A DNA stretch of 64,000 nt. It comes from Oceaniferula marina. GTDB taxonomy: Bacteria > Verrucomicrobiota > Verrucomicrobiia > Verrucomicrobiales > Akkermansiaceae. The DNA is taken from assembly GCF_013391475.1 (NCBI RefSeq), contig NZ_JACBAZ010000004.1, forward strand, positions 682,001 through 746,000. The letters are read 5' to 3'. The position numbers were made by a program, and so were the translations under genes. Position 1 is the first letter of the stretch. Every line of letters starts with the position of its first letter. Positions 26,026 to 35,097 of this stretch are shown here, one piece after another. Below the pieces are notes generated by a model, which ran no database searches, had not been told where the DNA came from, and saw only the letters and a list, made by a program, of their open reading frames with translations.

Positions 26026-28401
26026 TCAAGGGTGGTTCGGATAGACAGGGGACGCCGAGGAAGGCGCCGTCTCAGGAAGGTCTGGTTGATACTCACGATC
26101 CATGATCCTCTGCATCTCGGCAACAAGCTCAGGGTAACTTGATGCGACATTGCTGGTTTCGGATGGGTCGGCATCGAGGTCAAACAGCTCAATGGCATTC
26201 CCTCCTCGTTTTACGGCCTTCCATTTACCAGCACGAACGGCATGATCCAGAGAGCCGCGCTGGTGTGACCAAAACAGATATGCATGCTTTTTCTGTTTTT
26301 CCAGCGCCCCCTTCATGGTTGGCAAAATAGAAAATCCATCCACGTATCGGGGAGGTTCGACTCCAAGGATGTCGGTGACCGTTGGTAAAAAATCAGCGAA
26401 GTACGTAGGCAAATCACTGACGCGCCCTGCTGGGATGGTCCCAGGCCAAGACGCCAACATCGGCACTCGCAAGCCCCCTTCGTAGCTATCCTCCTTACCT
26501 CCACGTAAATGCCCGTTGGCATTAAAATAATCGGAAGGTGCCGACCCCCAGACACGCTTCAATTGCCCTCCATTGTCAGAAGTAAAAATAAGCAATGTGT
26601 TGTCGGTCAGATTGTGTTCTTCCAGTTTGGCTATCACGGCGCCCACCGAATTGTCAATCATACGGATCTCAGCTCCAAAGTTCCTCCGTGGTTGACTCTG
26701 CGACAGATGAACCGATGTGTTCGCCGTGTAGGTTTCAGGCCACAACGACGGATCGAACTCAGGGGAATTCAAAACCTCATCACTCGCTACGATCTCCGTG
26801 TGGGGCAAGGTGAAAGCCAGATAACAGAAAAATGCCTGCTCGTGATGCTGATCAATAAATTGCAGAGCCTGATCGGTAAAGGCATCGTGGGTGTGCTTCA
26901 CTCGGTCGGCTGCGTTCGAACTGGTATTCCCCCCGCTGAGCACCGTGTTACCCAGCGGAGACTTCACATTGTCCTCGATCAGGTAACTCGGAAAGTGCCG
27001 ATGCCCGTGCCCCTGATCCAACATACCGTAAAAACGATCAAACCCACGGTCGAGAGGGGTCTGCCCGCTTCCGAGCCCACCGATGCCCCACTTACCAAAC
27101 ATCCCGGTCATGTAACCCGCCTGCTTAAAAACCTCCGCCACGGTCTTCGTCCGATCCGTGATATCCACATGTGCCCCATTCGGTTTGTAAGGGATATGCC
27201 CACTATGAATACCAGTCATCAATGAAGACCGGGAAGGCCCACAAACCGTGCACCCGGCATAAGCATGATTGAAGCGAATTCCGGCACTTGCCAACGAATC
27301 GATATGGGGTGTTTGAAGACGCTGCTGACCATACACACTCAGATGATTGTAACCCAGATCATCAGCCATGATAAAGATCACGTTGGGCAAGTCCGGCTGA
27401 CTTGACGGGTCGTTTGGATTGCTTCCTCTGGCAGCTTCCGCGCCATCGCCAATCCGGTCACCATCGCTGTTGAACATCAAGGGGTCTGTTCCTGTGTCAA
27501 GCCCACTAACCCAAACTCCGGTGCGCGACTCGACCCCATCGAGCAAGCCATCTCGGTCGCTATCAGGATTCAAGGCATCGGTTCCGCGGTCCAATAATCC
27601 GACCCACACACCCGTACCACTTTCAACCTGATCGGTTAAGCCATCTCCGTCAGTATCCTTTTTGTTCGGGTTCGTCCCTCTCTGCTGTTCCCCGATGTTA
27701 TCCAATAAATCACCATCCGGATCTTCATCCGGCTTGGCATCCAAATTTCCAAAATGCTCCAGCTCCCATTGGTCAGCCAAGCCATCGGCATCGCTATCCA
27801 CAAGCGGACGTAGCCAGGCTCCACCTGACCCATCATCCGACAAACTCATGTTCACCCCTGATGCCGCAGGCTGTCCATCTACCGTAATCTGGGCCAGATG
27901 ATCATTTCTTACAGCAGCGAGAGACTTCCCAGTAAAGTGAATCTCCCATTGACTGCCTTGGCATGCGATGACCGACCCGGTCAAAGGCGAACCCGCTCCC
28001 CGCAAGGTAAGAGTCCCATGCCCAAGACTCAGCTCCATTTGATTCGCCCAATCAGTCGAGAGCTTTCCGTCGTTGGATAGACTCACACGCCCGCCGCTCA
28101 TGCCCCCGGAAGCCGTCATGGTGAGTTCCCCTCCCTTGATTTCCAGTGTGGATGCGAGCTTAAGTTGAGAACTGACATTGCTGGCAATTCCGGTAAAGAT
28201 TAATGGGTCATTAATCACCACATTGGGGGCCAGAGGGTTTCCGGCCACAGCTCCCCCTCCTTGAATCTCCCAATTCGCCTCCTGAAACAAACTGATATTA
28301 TCTCCCGCCCCCGTCCACTCCAACACGGCAGCCATCGCTTGCTGACCAAGCAAGCTCATTGAAAATATACAAAGCAGAGATTTACTAACTTTTTTAATCA
28401 T
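26026..28401 (-). CDS. Multidomain exported sulfatase (beta-domain, TSP3-like calcium repeats, sulfatase)
   Basis: The protein has 791 residues. Signal peptide 1-24; residues 25-200 form a beta-domain shared with the PEP-CTERM protein at 32124-32801; residues 202-332 carry acidic thrombospondin-3-like calcium repeats (DSDADGLADQWE, DTDGDGLTDQVESGTG, DSDRDGLLDGVESRTG, NSDGDRIGDGAE); residues 338-780 form the sulfatase. Active-site residues are intact: MADDLGYNH, C387-G-P-S-R391, GKWGIGG, LPHTE and SDNGGQ. It ends with ELFDLDADPSETSNVA. The stop of the VCBS gene lies one base before this start, so translation is probably coupled. The beta-domain and calcium repeats may hold the enzyme at the cell surface or on polysaccharide. 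Confidence 0.92.
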   Translation of the reverse strand: MIKKVSKSLLCIFSMSLLGQQAMAAVLEWTGAGDNISLFQEANWEIQGGGAVAGNPLAPNVVINDPLIFTGIASNVSSQLKLASTLEIKGGELTMTASGGMSGGRVSLSNDGKLSTDWANQMELSLGHGTLTLRGAGSPLTGSVIACQGSQWEIHFTGKSLAAVRNDHLAQITVDGQPAASGVNMSLSDDGSGGAWLRPLVDSDADGLADQWELEHFGNLDAKPDEDPDGDLLDNIGEQQRGTNPNKKDTDGDGLTDQVESGTGVWVGLLDRGTDALNPDSDRDGLLDGVESRTGVWVSGLDTGTDPLMFNSDGDRIGDGAEAARGSNPNDPSSQPDLPNVIFIMADDLGYNHLSVYGQQRLQTPHIDSLASAGIRFNHAYAGCTVCGPSRSSLMTGIHSGHIPYKPNGAHVDITDRTKTVAEVFKQAGYMTGMFGKWGIGGLGSGQTPLDRGFDRFYGMLDQGHGHRHFPSYLIEDNVKSPLGNTVLSGGNTSSNAADRVKHTHDAFTDQALQFIDQHHEQAFFCYLAFTLPHTEIVASDEVLNSPEFDPSLWPETYTANTSVHLSQSQPRRNFGAEIRMIDNSVGAVIAKLEEHNLTDNTLLIFTSDNGGQLKRVWGSAPSDYFNANGHLRGGKEDSYEGGLRVPMLASWPGTIPAGRVSDLPTYFADFLPTVTDILGVEPPRYVDGFSILPTMKGALEKQKKHAYLFWSHQRGSLDHAVRAGKWKAVKRGGNAIELFDLDADPSETSNVASSYPELVAEMQRIMDREYQPDLPETAPSSASPVYPNHP

Positions 28402-28402
28402 A

Positions 28403-29938
28403 TCAAGGATGGCTATAATCTAACTTAACTCGGTAAAAAACGGCACGTTGTTCTCCGCTGGGCTCAAGGTATTCCACACGCTCCCAAGTAGAATCAATCG
28501 ATTGAGCGGAAGAGACGGGTAACTCAACGGGCGTCCAGCCCTGCATGTCGACACTCTTCCATAAAGAGTAACCAAGACCATTCCGTGTAGCGTTCTTCCT
28601 GCGAACAAAAACAATACCGGTATCGGAAGTCATCTGATCATAAACACCGGAAGGAAGTCCCAAATGAGCAGCCCCCATGGCAGCATAGGGAAGAGCATGA
28701 TCACTCGACGGATGCAAGCCAAAGGCATAGGCACTCAAGTTTGTCACCCCATCACCATTGGCATCCCCGGACTCAGGGTGCTCACGGGAGTCCAAACCAT
28801 AATCATCCATCCAGAATGCATAGCTACCGGCAGCGAGCCCTTCATGATAGATAAAGGGTTTGCCATGCTGTGAGGCCACAACCAAATCAGTCATCTGGTC
28901 ATCATTCCAATCCGTCAACAAGGAATGCGTCGGACCATCCACCGAGAGCATGAGTTTGCGGTGCGGTTCCAATCGACCATCCCCAGTGGATTTCATCCAC
29001 TCAAACGAATCGCCGGCAAAGGAACGCAAGAGGGCATCGGCATAGCCGTCACCATCACAATCAACCAAGGCCTCGAGCTCGAATCCAACACATGAACCCG
29101 ACTGATGTACAGGCTCGGAAAATTGTCCTGCCTGATCACAGCTTAGCACGCTGATGTTGCCAGTCATGGAAGAAACTCCGAGCAGTTCGTCCCCACCGCC
29201 GTCAATATCACCCAGTAAAAAACGACTCCACCCTCGCCCGCACGTTTGGTTCAGCACCCATTGCCCTGCTCCCTGGTTTTTCCACACACTCACCCTACCG
29301 GGTTGCACATCCAATACCAACAGCTCTGGAAGTCCGTCTTGATCCAGATCCCTCACTTCTAACTGAACGGGAGCAGAGTCCAGCACACCGATCACCTGCT
29401 TCTCTCCAAAACCTCCCGATGCAAGACGAGGCATCCAAAACAACTCCCTGTCATGATCCGTCACACCCACCAAATCTTCGCGAAAATCACCATCCAGATC
29501 ATACGCAGACAAAGAAACCACCGCATCCAAGCCCGATTGAATGACACCGCGGGAGTCAAAGCCTCCCGCCCCATTATTATAAAACACTTGAAGGTTCCGC
29601 TCCCATCGGGATGCCACCACGATGTCGTGATCCCCATCCCCGTCAGCATCTGTCACACACAAGGAAGAGGCACCAGCAACATCATCCGCAATCATGGAGC
29701 AGGTTCCACCATTGAAAAGATCCACCCAGCCAAGCGTATCTCCGGAAGAACTCGTAAACACGGCATCGGGATTTGTATCCGCATTGATCAAGCCTCTACA
29801 AATGGCGGTCACAAGCATATCACCACCAAGTCCGTCCACTGCACGAGCTTCAAGGGGAACTTCACGGTCCAAACCAAAGGGCCCGGCAGTCAAGCCAAGG
29901 GTCGACACCATCAAGACACCAAACAATTGCAGATTCAT
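28403..29938 (-). CDS. Exported VCBS/FG-GAP repeat beta-propeller protein
   Basis: The protein has 511 residues with a signal peptide (LFGVLMVSTLGLTAG). Repeated calcium-loop units such as DADGDGDHDIVVASRWERN, DLDGDFREDLVGV, DLDQDGLPELLVLD, DCDGDGYADALL and DWNDDQMTDLVVAS define FG-GAP/VCBS blades over about residues 60-370. The C-terminus (LGYSLWKSVDMQGW ... AVFYRVKLDYS) is the beta module seen in other exported proteins here. No catalytic motif; carbohydrate or partner binding is possible. It lies 4 bases after the FecR-LamG gene and one base before the fused sulfatase. Confidence 0.85.
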   Translation of the reverse strand: MNLQLFGVLMVSTLGLTAGPFGLDREVPLEARAVDGLGGDMLVTAICRGLINADTNPDAVFTSSSGDTLGWVDLFNGGTCSMIADDVAGASSLCVTDADGDGDHDIVVASRWERNLQVFYNNGAGGFDSRGVIQSGLDAVVSLSAYDLDGDFREDLVGVTDHDRELFWMPRLASGGFGEKQVIGVLDSAPVQLEVRDLDQDGLPELLVLDVQPGRVSVWKNQGAGQWVLNQTCGRGWSRFLLGDIDGGGDELLGVSSMTGNISVLSCDQAGQFSEPVHQSGSCVGFELEALVDCDGDGYADALLRSFAGDSFEWMKSTGDGRLEPHRKLMLSVDGPTHSLLTDWNDDQMTDLVVASQHGKPFIYHEGLAAGSYAFWMDDYGLDSREHPESGDANGDGVTNLSAYAFGLHPSSDHALPYAAMGAAHLGLPSGVYDQMTSDTGIVFVRRKNATRNGLGYSLWKSVDMQGWTPVELPVSSAQSIDSTWERVEYLEPSGEQRAVFYRVKLDYSHP

Positions 29939-29942
29939 GGCA

Positions 29943-31463
29943 TTACTTCTCGGATCCTTCTTGGTACAGGCTCTGCACAGCAGCTGCAGGCAGCACTCCC
30001 TGATAGACTTTCAACTCATCGATCGTTCCTTGGAAATTATAACCAATCACACAAGAAGCTGACTTTTCATCGTCCAACTCCGTGAGCACGATATTCTCTT
30101 TGTAGGCACTGACAGCTTCGGGCACACCATCCACATAGAGTTTGATCGATTCAGGAGTTCCTTCTCCCGATCCATCATACACTGAAACCACATGGTGCCA
30201 TTCACCATCCCGTAAATCCGTTGAGCCAATCACATAGCCATAACCAAATTCAGTTCGTATGGCACCTCTCACTCCTCCTTCTTTTTCACGTTCCGGATTC
30301 AAGGTCATCCGCCATTTGGCCCCATCTTCAAAGTGTTCCCCCCAACCAATAATCGCTCCGACAGGTTGATGCTTGGGACTCTTAATCCAACAAGCAATCG
30401 TACGAGGGCGATCCCCGTCAATCCCTGACCAATTGGTTCTGAGCCCGCCATTATCTGCTGCAAACGCCACAGCGCGCCCTCTTCTTCCCGGAACCTGAAC
30501 AACGCTCGAACGGGTCGGAACCGATTCAATGGAACTCGCTATCACCTCGGTCCCCGAGGTCATCCTTGGATGATCCAAATCCACATCCATTGACCAATGC
30601 AAATAGGGAAGACCTTTCGGTAACGAGGTAAGAAACTCACCCTTGGACAAAGGGACATGACTGAAGTTTCCAGTAAAGTGAACCTCACGCGCCATACCCG
30701 CAGACAACTGCTCCGTGCGCCGGATCCCCTTGCGCGACAATCCTTTCAGCGTTGTCACTTCGACTCTTCCGTCGAGAACATGCACCTGATCATAACGGCT
30801 GTCCTGACCGTGGGAAACAACCCCAAACTCAGTCCCCAAATCAATCGCCCGAACTTGTGGCGTCTCCACCGTAAAGCCCGTGGCCTCAGGGGGAACTTTG
30901 AACCAGGCTTTCCCCCGGTGTAATGCAAGCTCGGAGGCATCGACCATGGTCAACTCCGCTGGAGCCTGAACAATCGACTTCACTCCGGAAGACAAGCTAA
31001 GTTCTATCGTCCCCTGTGAGAGCTTCAGCGAAGATCCTGGAACCAAGGCATTCGCACCAGAGTCCACATCTGCTCCTTCCGCATGACTGATCGTAAATTC
31101 CGAGTAGGGCGCAACATGGATGCTCGCCAAAACCTCCGGCTCGGGAGCCATCACCATACGCATCATCACAGCCACCGCGACCAGCACGGCTGCCGCCGCC
31201 AAGCAGGCCCGGAATACTCCGGCCTTGCGCTGCTTTTTAAGATAGAGGTCAATTGGCACGACGGCTTCACCAGCGGCCACACCACCATGCTCAGACTCCA
31301 CTTCTAACATATTGTGCAGTTCCAACAGCTTGAGGTAGCGCTTTCTTGCTTCTTCATTCTGGAGTAAAACGTCCTGCAACTGTTGATATTCTTCATCTGT
31401 GATCGTTTCATCACACAAGGCATAGATCAATCGGTCCAGCTCCTTTGTATTATAAGCACTCAT
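29943..31463 (-). CDS. FecR-LamG membrane protein, probable anti-sigma factor
   Basis: The protein has 506 residues. The N-terminal about 80 residues are cytoplasmic and helical (ELDRLIYALCDETITDEEYQ), a membrane helix spans about 84-105 (ACLAAAAVLVAVAVMM), a FecR-like domain about 115-255 (SQGTIELSLSSGVKSIVQAP, FTVETPQVRAIDLGTEFGV, VHVLDGRVEV) and a LamG/concanavalin-like domain about 285-500 (TIACWIKSP, GEWHHVVSVYDGS, IDELKVYQGVL). Its ATGA start overlaps the ECF sigma stop, which supports a sigma/anti-sigma pair. The periplasmic LamG domain could bind a glycan signal; that part is inference. Confidence 0.87.
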   Translation of the reverse strand: MSAYNTKELDRLIYALCDETITDEEYQQLQDVLLQNEEARKRYLKLLELHNMLEVESEHGGVAAGEAVVPIDLYLKKQRKAGVFRACLAAAAVLVAVAVMMRMVMAPEPEVLASIHVAPYSEFTISHAEGADVDSGANALVPGSSLKLSQGTIELSLSSGVKSIVQAPAELTMVDASELALHRGKAWFKVPPEATGFTVETPQVRAIDLGTEFGVVSHGQDSRYDQVHVLDGRVEVTTLKGLSRKGIRRTEQLSAGMAREVHFTGNFSHVPLSKGEFLTSLPKGLPYLHWSMDVDLDHPRMTSGTEVIASSIESVPTRSSVVQVPGRRGRAVAFAADNGGLRTNWSGIDGDRPRTIACWIKSPKHQPVGAIIGWGEHFEDGAKWRMTLNPEREKEGGVRGAIRTEFGYGYVIGSTDLRDGEWHHVVSVYDGSGEGTPESIKLYVDGVPEAVSAYKENIVLTELDDEKSASCVIGYNFQGTIDELKVYQGVLPAAAVQSLYQEGSEK

Positions 31464-32011
31464 ACCTGCACCTCCCCCTGTTTCATTTTCCCATCAATAC
31501 AATCGCGCAGAACTGTCCGTAAACGATTCAGAGTTACCCGCAGACTTCCTTCGGACCGGCCATCACGTCGCGCAAAGTCAACCAAGGTTTCCAGCTTTCC
31601 GTAACGAGAATCGATCAATGCCCTATCTCTGCTTTTCAACCCCCGCAAGCATTGCTCCAAAGCCCTATGTTGCTGGTCCAGCAACTCATCACTCCAGTCG
31701 TGGGGAGTCTGCTCAATCAGTTCAATCAATCGATCATCAAAGACCAGGCGATGGTCCCGTTTCATTTTTTTGCGATGCTCAAAAGAACGGTACCGGGCAA
31801 CCGTAAATGCCCAGGCTTTAAAATTGCTTCCCCTCTTAAAATCTCCACGTTTTTCCCACAACACCAGGTTGGTGTTTTGCAACACATCCCGGACATCCGA
31901 CGCATTGGGAATCAATGAACGAATATAACCACGCAACATCAGCTGATGATCTGTCAACAAGGCAACAAATTCAGCCAATTCCGGTGCGTCATGTTTGGAT
32001 CGCTTACTCAT
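31460..32011 (-). CDS. ECF sigma-70 factor (Rhodopirellula/Verrucomicrobium type)
   Basis: The protein has 183 residues. Region 2 shows DVLQNTNLVLWEKRGDF, FKAWAFTVARYRSFEHRKK; region 4 shows LKSRDRALIDSRYGKLETL then DGRSEGSLRVTLNRLRTVL. The sequence NTNLVLWEK is characteristic of the sigma group expanded in Verrucomicrobia and Planctomycetes. It directs RNA polymerase to a small regulon, probably including its own operon. It overlaps the FecR-LamG gene by 4 bases. Start ATG at 32011. Confidence 0.93.
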   Translation of the reverse strand: MSKRSKHDAPELAEFVALLTDHQLMLRGYIRSLIPNASDVRDVLQNTNLVLWEKRGDFKRGSNFKAWAFTVARYRSFEHRKKMKRDHRLVFDDRLIELIEQTPHDWSDELLDQQHRALEQCLRGLKSRDRALIDSRYGKLETLVDFARRDGRSEGSLRVTLNRLRTVLRDCIDGKMKQGEVQV

Positions 32012-32078
32012 ACTGAGCTATCTACCCGTGAACTATACCCCTCCGACGGTTCCAATCAACCCCCATCGCAGGGAACAT

Positions 32079-32112
32079 GGTATGCTGGGAAAAATATCTT
32101 CCCCAGCATACC
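32079..32112. repeat. Strong hairpin between PEP-CTERM gene and ECF sigma operon
   Basis: GGTATGCTGGG and CCCAGCATACC form a perfect 11-bp stem with a 12-base A/T-rich loop. On the minus strand it lies 12-45 bases after the PEP-CTERM stop but no T run follows, so it may be an mRNA stabilising or partial termination structure. Confidence 0.7.
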
Positions 32113-32123
32113 TGTGAATCGAC

Positions 32124-32801
32124 TTACTTCCTACGGCGAAGAATCATGGCCATGCCACCAAGCCCAAGCAGGGCCGCAGCTGAAGGTTCAGGAACAGCTG
32201 TAGCAGTCAAGATCGACCCACTTCCGCCGTCTGAGACCAGAGTCACATTCACTCCGATTTCAGCCGCCTGGCCACCGACAGTGATCTTTCCGAGGTGCTC
32301 CGATGTCGCGTCTCCGACCGATTCAGCCAGGAAATTAATCACTCCACCTGCAGCTAGATCAACCGAGGCTCCATTTGGCAAAGGATCATTTCCTCCACGC
32401 AGGGTCAAGGCACTGGTTCCGTCAATGTCCACAGTCAAATTGGCCCCGGCAAACTGGGTATTATATAATGACCCGTTGGTCAGAATAAGTGCTCCAGCAC
32501 CGTTGGTTCCATTGATACTTGCTGTCCCGATCGATGACGCATTCAAAGTCAAGGAGGTAGCAATGTCGCCCAGCACAAGAGCTCCGATATTGGTCAGCGA
32601 CGTCGAGGAAATAAAGTAATCGTCCACGGCCAAGGCTGTACCAGGGTCAATTGGGCCCGTTGCCGGGGTGCCCCCATCATCCGTCCAGTTAGCTTCTGCG
32701 AAAAACGAACTTCCGTCGCCTCCGCCCGTCCAAGTTGTGGCAGCGGAAAGCGGAAGCGCCAAGGCCGCCATCATCATGGTGATATGCGTTGTTTTTGTCA
32801 T
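32124..32801 (-). CDS. PEP-CTERM exported protein with beta-domain shared with a sulfatase
   Basis: The protein has 225 residues: signal peptide (MMMAALALPLSAA), a beta-domain of about 175 residues and a PEP-CTERM tail (VPEPSAAALLGLGGMAMILR plus basic end). WTGGGDGSSFFAEANW, LTLRGGNDPLPNG and HLGKITVGGQAAEIGVNVTL align with WTGAGDNISLFQEANW, LTLRGAGSPLTG and HLAQITVDGQPAASGVNMSL in the fused sulfatase at 26026-28401. The domain has no recognised enzyme motif and is probably a binding or scaffold unit. It precedes the ECF sigma operon in the same direction. Confidence 0.88.
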   Translation of the reverse strand: MTKTTHITMMMAALALPLSAATTWTGGGDGSSFFAEANWTDDGGTPATGPIDPGTALAVDDYFISSTSLTNIGALVLGDIATSLTLNASSIGTASINGTNGAGALILTNGSLYNTQFAGANLTVDIDGTSALTLRGGNDPLPNGASVDLAAGGVINFLAESVGDATSEHLGKITVGGQAAEIGVNVTLVSDGGSGSILTATAVPEPSAAALLGLGGMAMILRRRK

Positions 32802-32960
32802 ATAATTCTGTGTTTATGGTTGGTGGAGAGGACTCGTCATACTCACGCCATCAACGCGCTCGCTGGACAAAGCCATACTCCGATACCATACACAGGAACT
32901 TTACTCCCCGAATGTTAACACAAAATTTCACACTAAATCCTGATCAATTGAATCCTCCGC

Positions 32961-34436
32961 TCAGCGAGCCACGGAAACAAGAGGCGCTCCGGTCATTTGC
33001 AAACGTTTATACTTCACGCTCAATATCAAGGCGTTGGTCGCCGTCGCACTCAAGCGCGGGGCCGCACTGAAATCCTGTGCGTTGTTATCCCGGTTCGGTT
33101 GGTAGTAAAAGGTCCCGTCAGGACACTGGGCCAAGGCAAAGTGCCAACGGTTATAATCCATCAGCTTGCGGAACATCTCGGGATCAGGTAGAGCGCCCAG
33201 AGCGGTCCATGCCATTCCCAGCAAGGGAGAGCCGTGCGTGTCAGGGAACGTGACCGGATGATTCCCAATACACGACGCATTGAGTCTGGCGAAATCTGCA
33301 TATTCTTTTCCTCCAAGCGGACTCAGGTAATGTGCAATGGCAGAAGCCCCAGTCCGTCCCATATCGGCATATTTCGGGTTTTGTTTGCCACCATCTTTAT
33401 ACCAGACGTAACCGATACCATTGGTTCCCCGGTCAACAAAGGCATGAGCCGCCTTGTATTTCTCCTGATCCACCTTCAGGCCACAACGCATCATCAATGC
33501 CCAGGCCATTTTTGCCTGCATCGTAATCACATTGATCGCCCCGTAGCCGTTGCCACCCGGTCGATCAGCGGGGCGATGCCCCCAACCACCATTTTTCATC
33601 TGTGCCTTGTGCAGCCAACGGTTGATTTCATCCAACTCTTTGAGAACCCACTGCTCACGGGTCAGCAAATAGTATTCAGCCAACAACACACCATACAGGC
33701 TGTACTTCCAGCAATCCAAGCCCCGATAAGCAATGGTATCATCCGTCACCTGTGCACAATATCGCACAGCCTTTCCGACAGATTCCATGTGGGCCTTTTC
33801 GCCACTCCCTAGCAATGCCAAAGCCGCAAAGGCATTGATATGGGGCCGCCCATGCCAGGACCCGTCCTCCTTTTGTTTGGAGACCAAATAGGCATACATT
33901 TCACCCAACATTTTATCTGTCTTCGCACAGTTGTAAGGGTAGGTCTTGGACAAAGCCCCATAGCGCTGACCCAGCGAAAGCTCTACCTCCACACGCTTGC
34001 CATCGCGAACAACATCCAGCTTCAACACCCCCTTATGATTTCCCTGGGCATCTTCCAAGGCATTCCCCATCTCCATCATCGGGCCTTCATAACCGAAAAA
34101 ATCCACCCCGTAGCCAAACTTGTGAGGCTTGGAAAATACCTTCCCCCGGACACCGACAATACGATCCCCTGTCTTCAACTTTCCTGCGGCCGGAGTCCCG
34201 TCAAACACATAGGCAACTTCAAACTCCTTGGGCGCATCCAGAAGAATCTTCGCCCGGGCCCCGGTGATGCCGAGGTTGATGAACCAGCCACCGGCCTGGG
34301 CATCAGGCATCACCTTGGTTGTCTTGCTCCAGGTGTCACGTTTACGCAACGCCGTAGCAGGCAAAAGAGTCAACCCCAAACACAAGGCCGTGCAGCACCG
34401 TAGATTCCATCGCGCAAACTCTCCTCTCGTTTTCAT
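32961..34436 (-). CDS. Exported PDZ plus alpha/alpha-toroid protein (DUF6288-like)
   Basis: The start at 34436 gives 491 residues with a plausible leader (ALCLGLTLLPATALR); the frame is open to 34526. Residues about 45-150 look like a PDZ domain (WFINLGITGARAKI, GKLKTGDRIVGVRGKVF, LKLDVVRDGKRVEVEL). Residues 165-480 are helical repeats with DGSWHGRPHINAFAALALL, NGGWGHRPADRPGGNGYGAI and GSPLLGMAWTALGAL, as in six-hairpin toroids such as squalene-cyclase-like or lyase folds. It resembles the DUF6288 proteins common in Verrucomicrobia and Planctomycetes; their activity is unknown to me. Divergent from the second ECF sigma gene across 125 bases. Confidence 0.75.
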   Translation of the reverse strand: MKTRGEFARWNLRCCTALCLGLTLLPATALRKRDTWSKTTKVMPDAQAGGWFINLGITGARAKILLDAPKEFEVAYVFDGTPAAGKLKTGDRIVGVRGKVFSKPHKFGYGVDFFGYEGPMMEMGNALEDAQGNHKGVLKLDVVRDGKRVEVELSLGQRYGALSKTYPYNCAKTDKMLGEMYAYLVSKQKEDGSWHGRPHINAFAALALLGSGEKAHMESVGKAVRYCAQVTDDTIAYRGLDCWKYSLYGVLLAEYYLLTREQWVLKELDEINRWLHKAQMKNGGWGHRPADRPGGNGYGAINVITMQAKMAWALMMRCGLKVDQEKYKAAHAFVDRGTNGIGYVWYKDGGKQNPKYADMGRTGASAIAHYLSPLGGKEYADFARLNASCIGNHPVTFPDTHGSPLLGMAWTALGALPDPEMFRKLMDYNRWHFALAQCPDGTFYYQPNRDNNAQDFSAAPRLSATATNALILSVKYKRLQMTGAPLVSVAR

Positions 34437-34561
34437 ATCGTGCTCATCACTATGAAGCCCCCAACTCCAATGACCAGCCATTTCGCATTTCACTTTGATC
34501 AACTTTTTTATGGAAAAATCGATCATTCAGATCCTGTGTGCTATACATCGAAGCAAGCCGT

Positions 34562-35089
34562 ATGCCTTCTACCATCCATCCCGAACAACAGTTCATCCAA
34601 CTCATCACCGAGCACCAATCCGAACTGGCTGCCTATATCCGGTCCATCATGCCCACGGCTCCCGGAAAAAAGGACGTTCTCCAAGAAACCAATATCGTGC
34701 TTTGGGAAAAACGCAACGAACTCAGAGACCTCTCAGGCTTCACCCCCTGGGCATACCGCATCGCCTATTTCCAAACGCTCGCCCACCTCAAAAAGCGTAA
34801 GCGTCAAAAAACGGTTTATCTCGAACCCGATGTCCTCGACCAAATCGCTACCGAACATTCATTCATCGGCAGCCAGGAGGAAGGCATACGGGCAGCAGAC
34901 GCATTAAACCATTGTCTGACCAAACTCACCCCCGATGATTATCAACTCGTCACCTTCCATTACCAACAACATGGGGGACTCAAAGAATATGCCCAACAAA
35001 TCAAAAGCTCGCTGGGCCGGGTAAAACACGCCCTGATCCGCATCCGTGGCAACCTCAGAACCTGCATCGAACACCAACTCGATGCCTAA
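34562..35089 (+). CDS. ECF sigma-70 factor (Rhodopirellula/Verrucomicrobium type), second copy
   Basis: The protein has 175 residues from the ATG at 34562 (MPSTIHPEQQFIQLITEHQS). Region 2: KKDVLQETNIVLWEKRNEL, WAYRIAYFQTLAHLKKRKR. Region 4: CLTKLTPDDYQLVTFHYQQH, SLGRVKHALIRIRGNLRTCI. It is a paralogue of the sigma at 31460-32011, with the same LQxTNxVLWEK signature. It stands 8 bases before its FecR-LamG partner. Confidence 0.93.
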   Translation: MPSTIHPEQQFIQLITEHQSELAAYIRSIMPTAPGKKDVLQETNIVLWEKRNELRDLSGFTPWAYRIAYFQTLAHLKKRKRQKTVYLEPDVLDQIATEHSFIGSQEEGIRAADALNHCLTKLTPDDYQLVTFHYQQHGGLKEYAQQIKSSLGRVKHALIRIRGNLRTCIEHQLDA

Positions 35090-35097
35090 AGAACATC

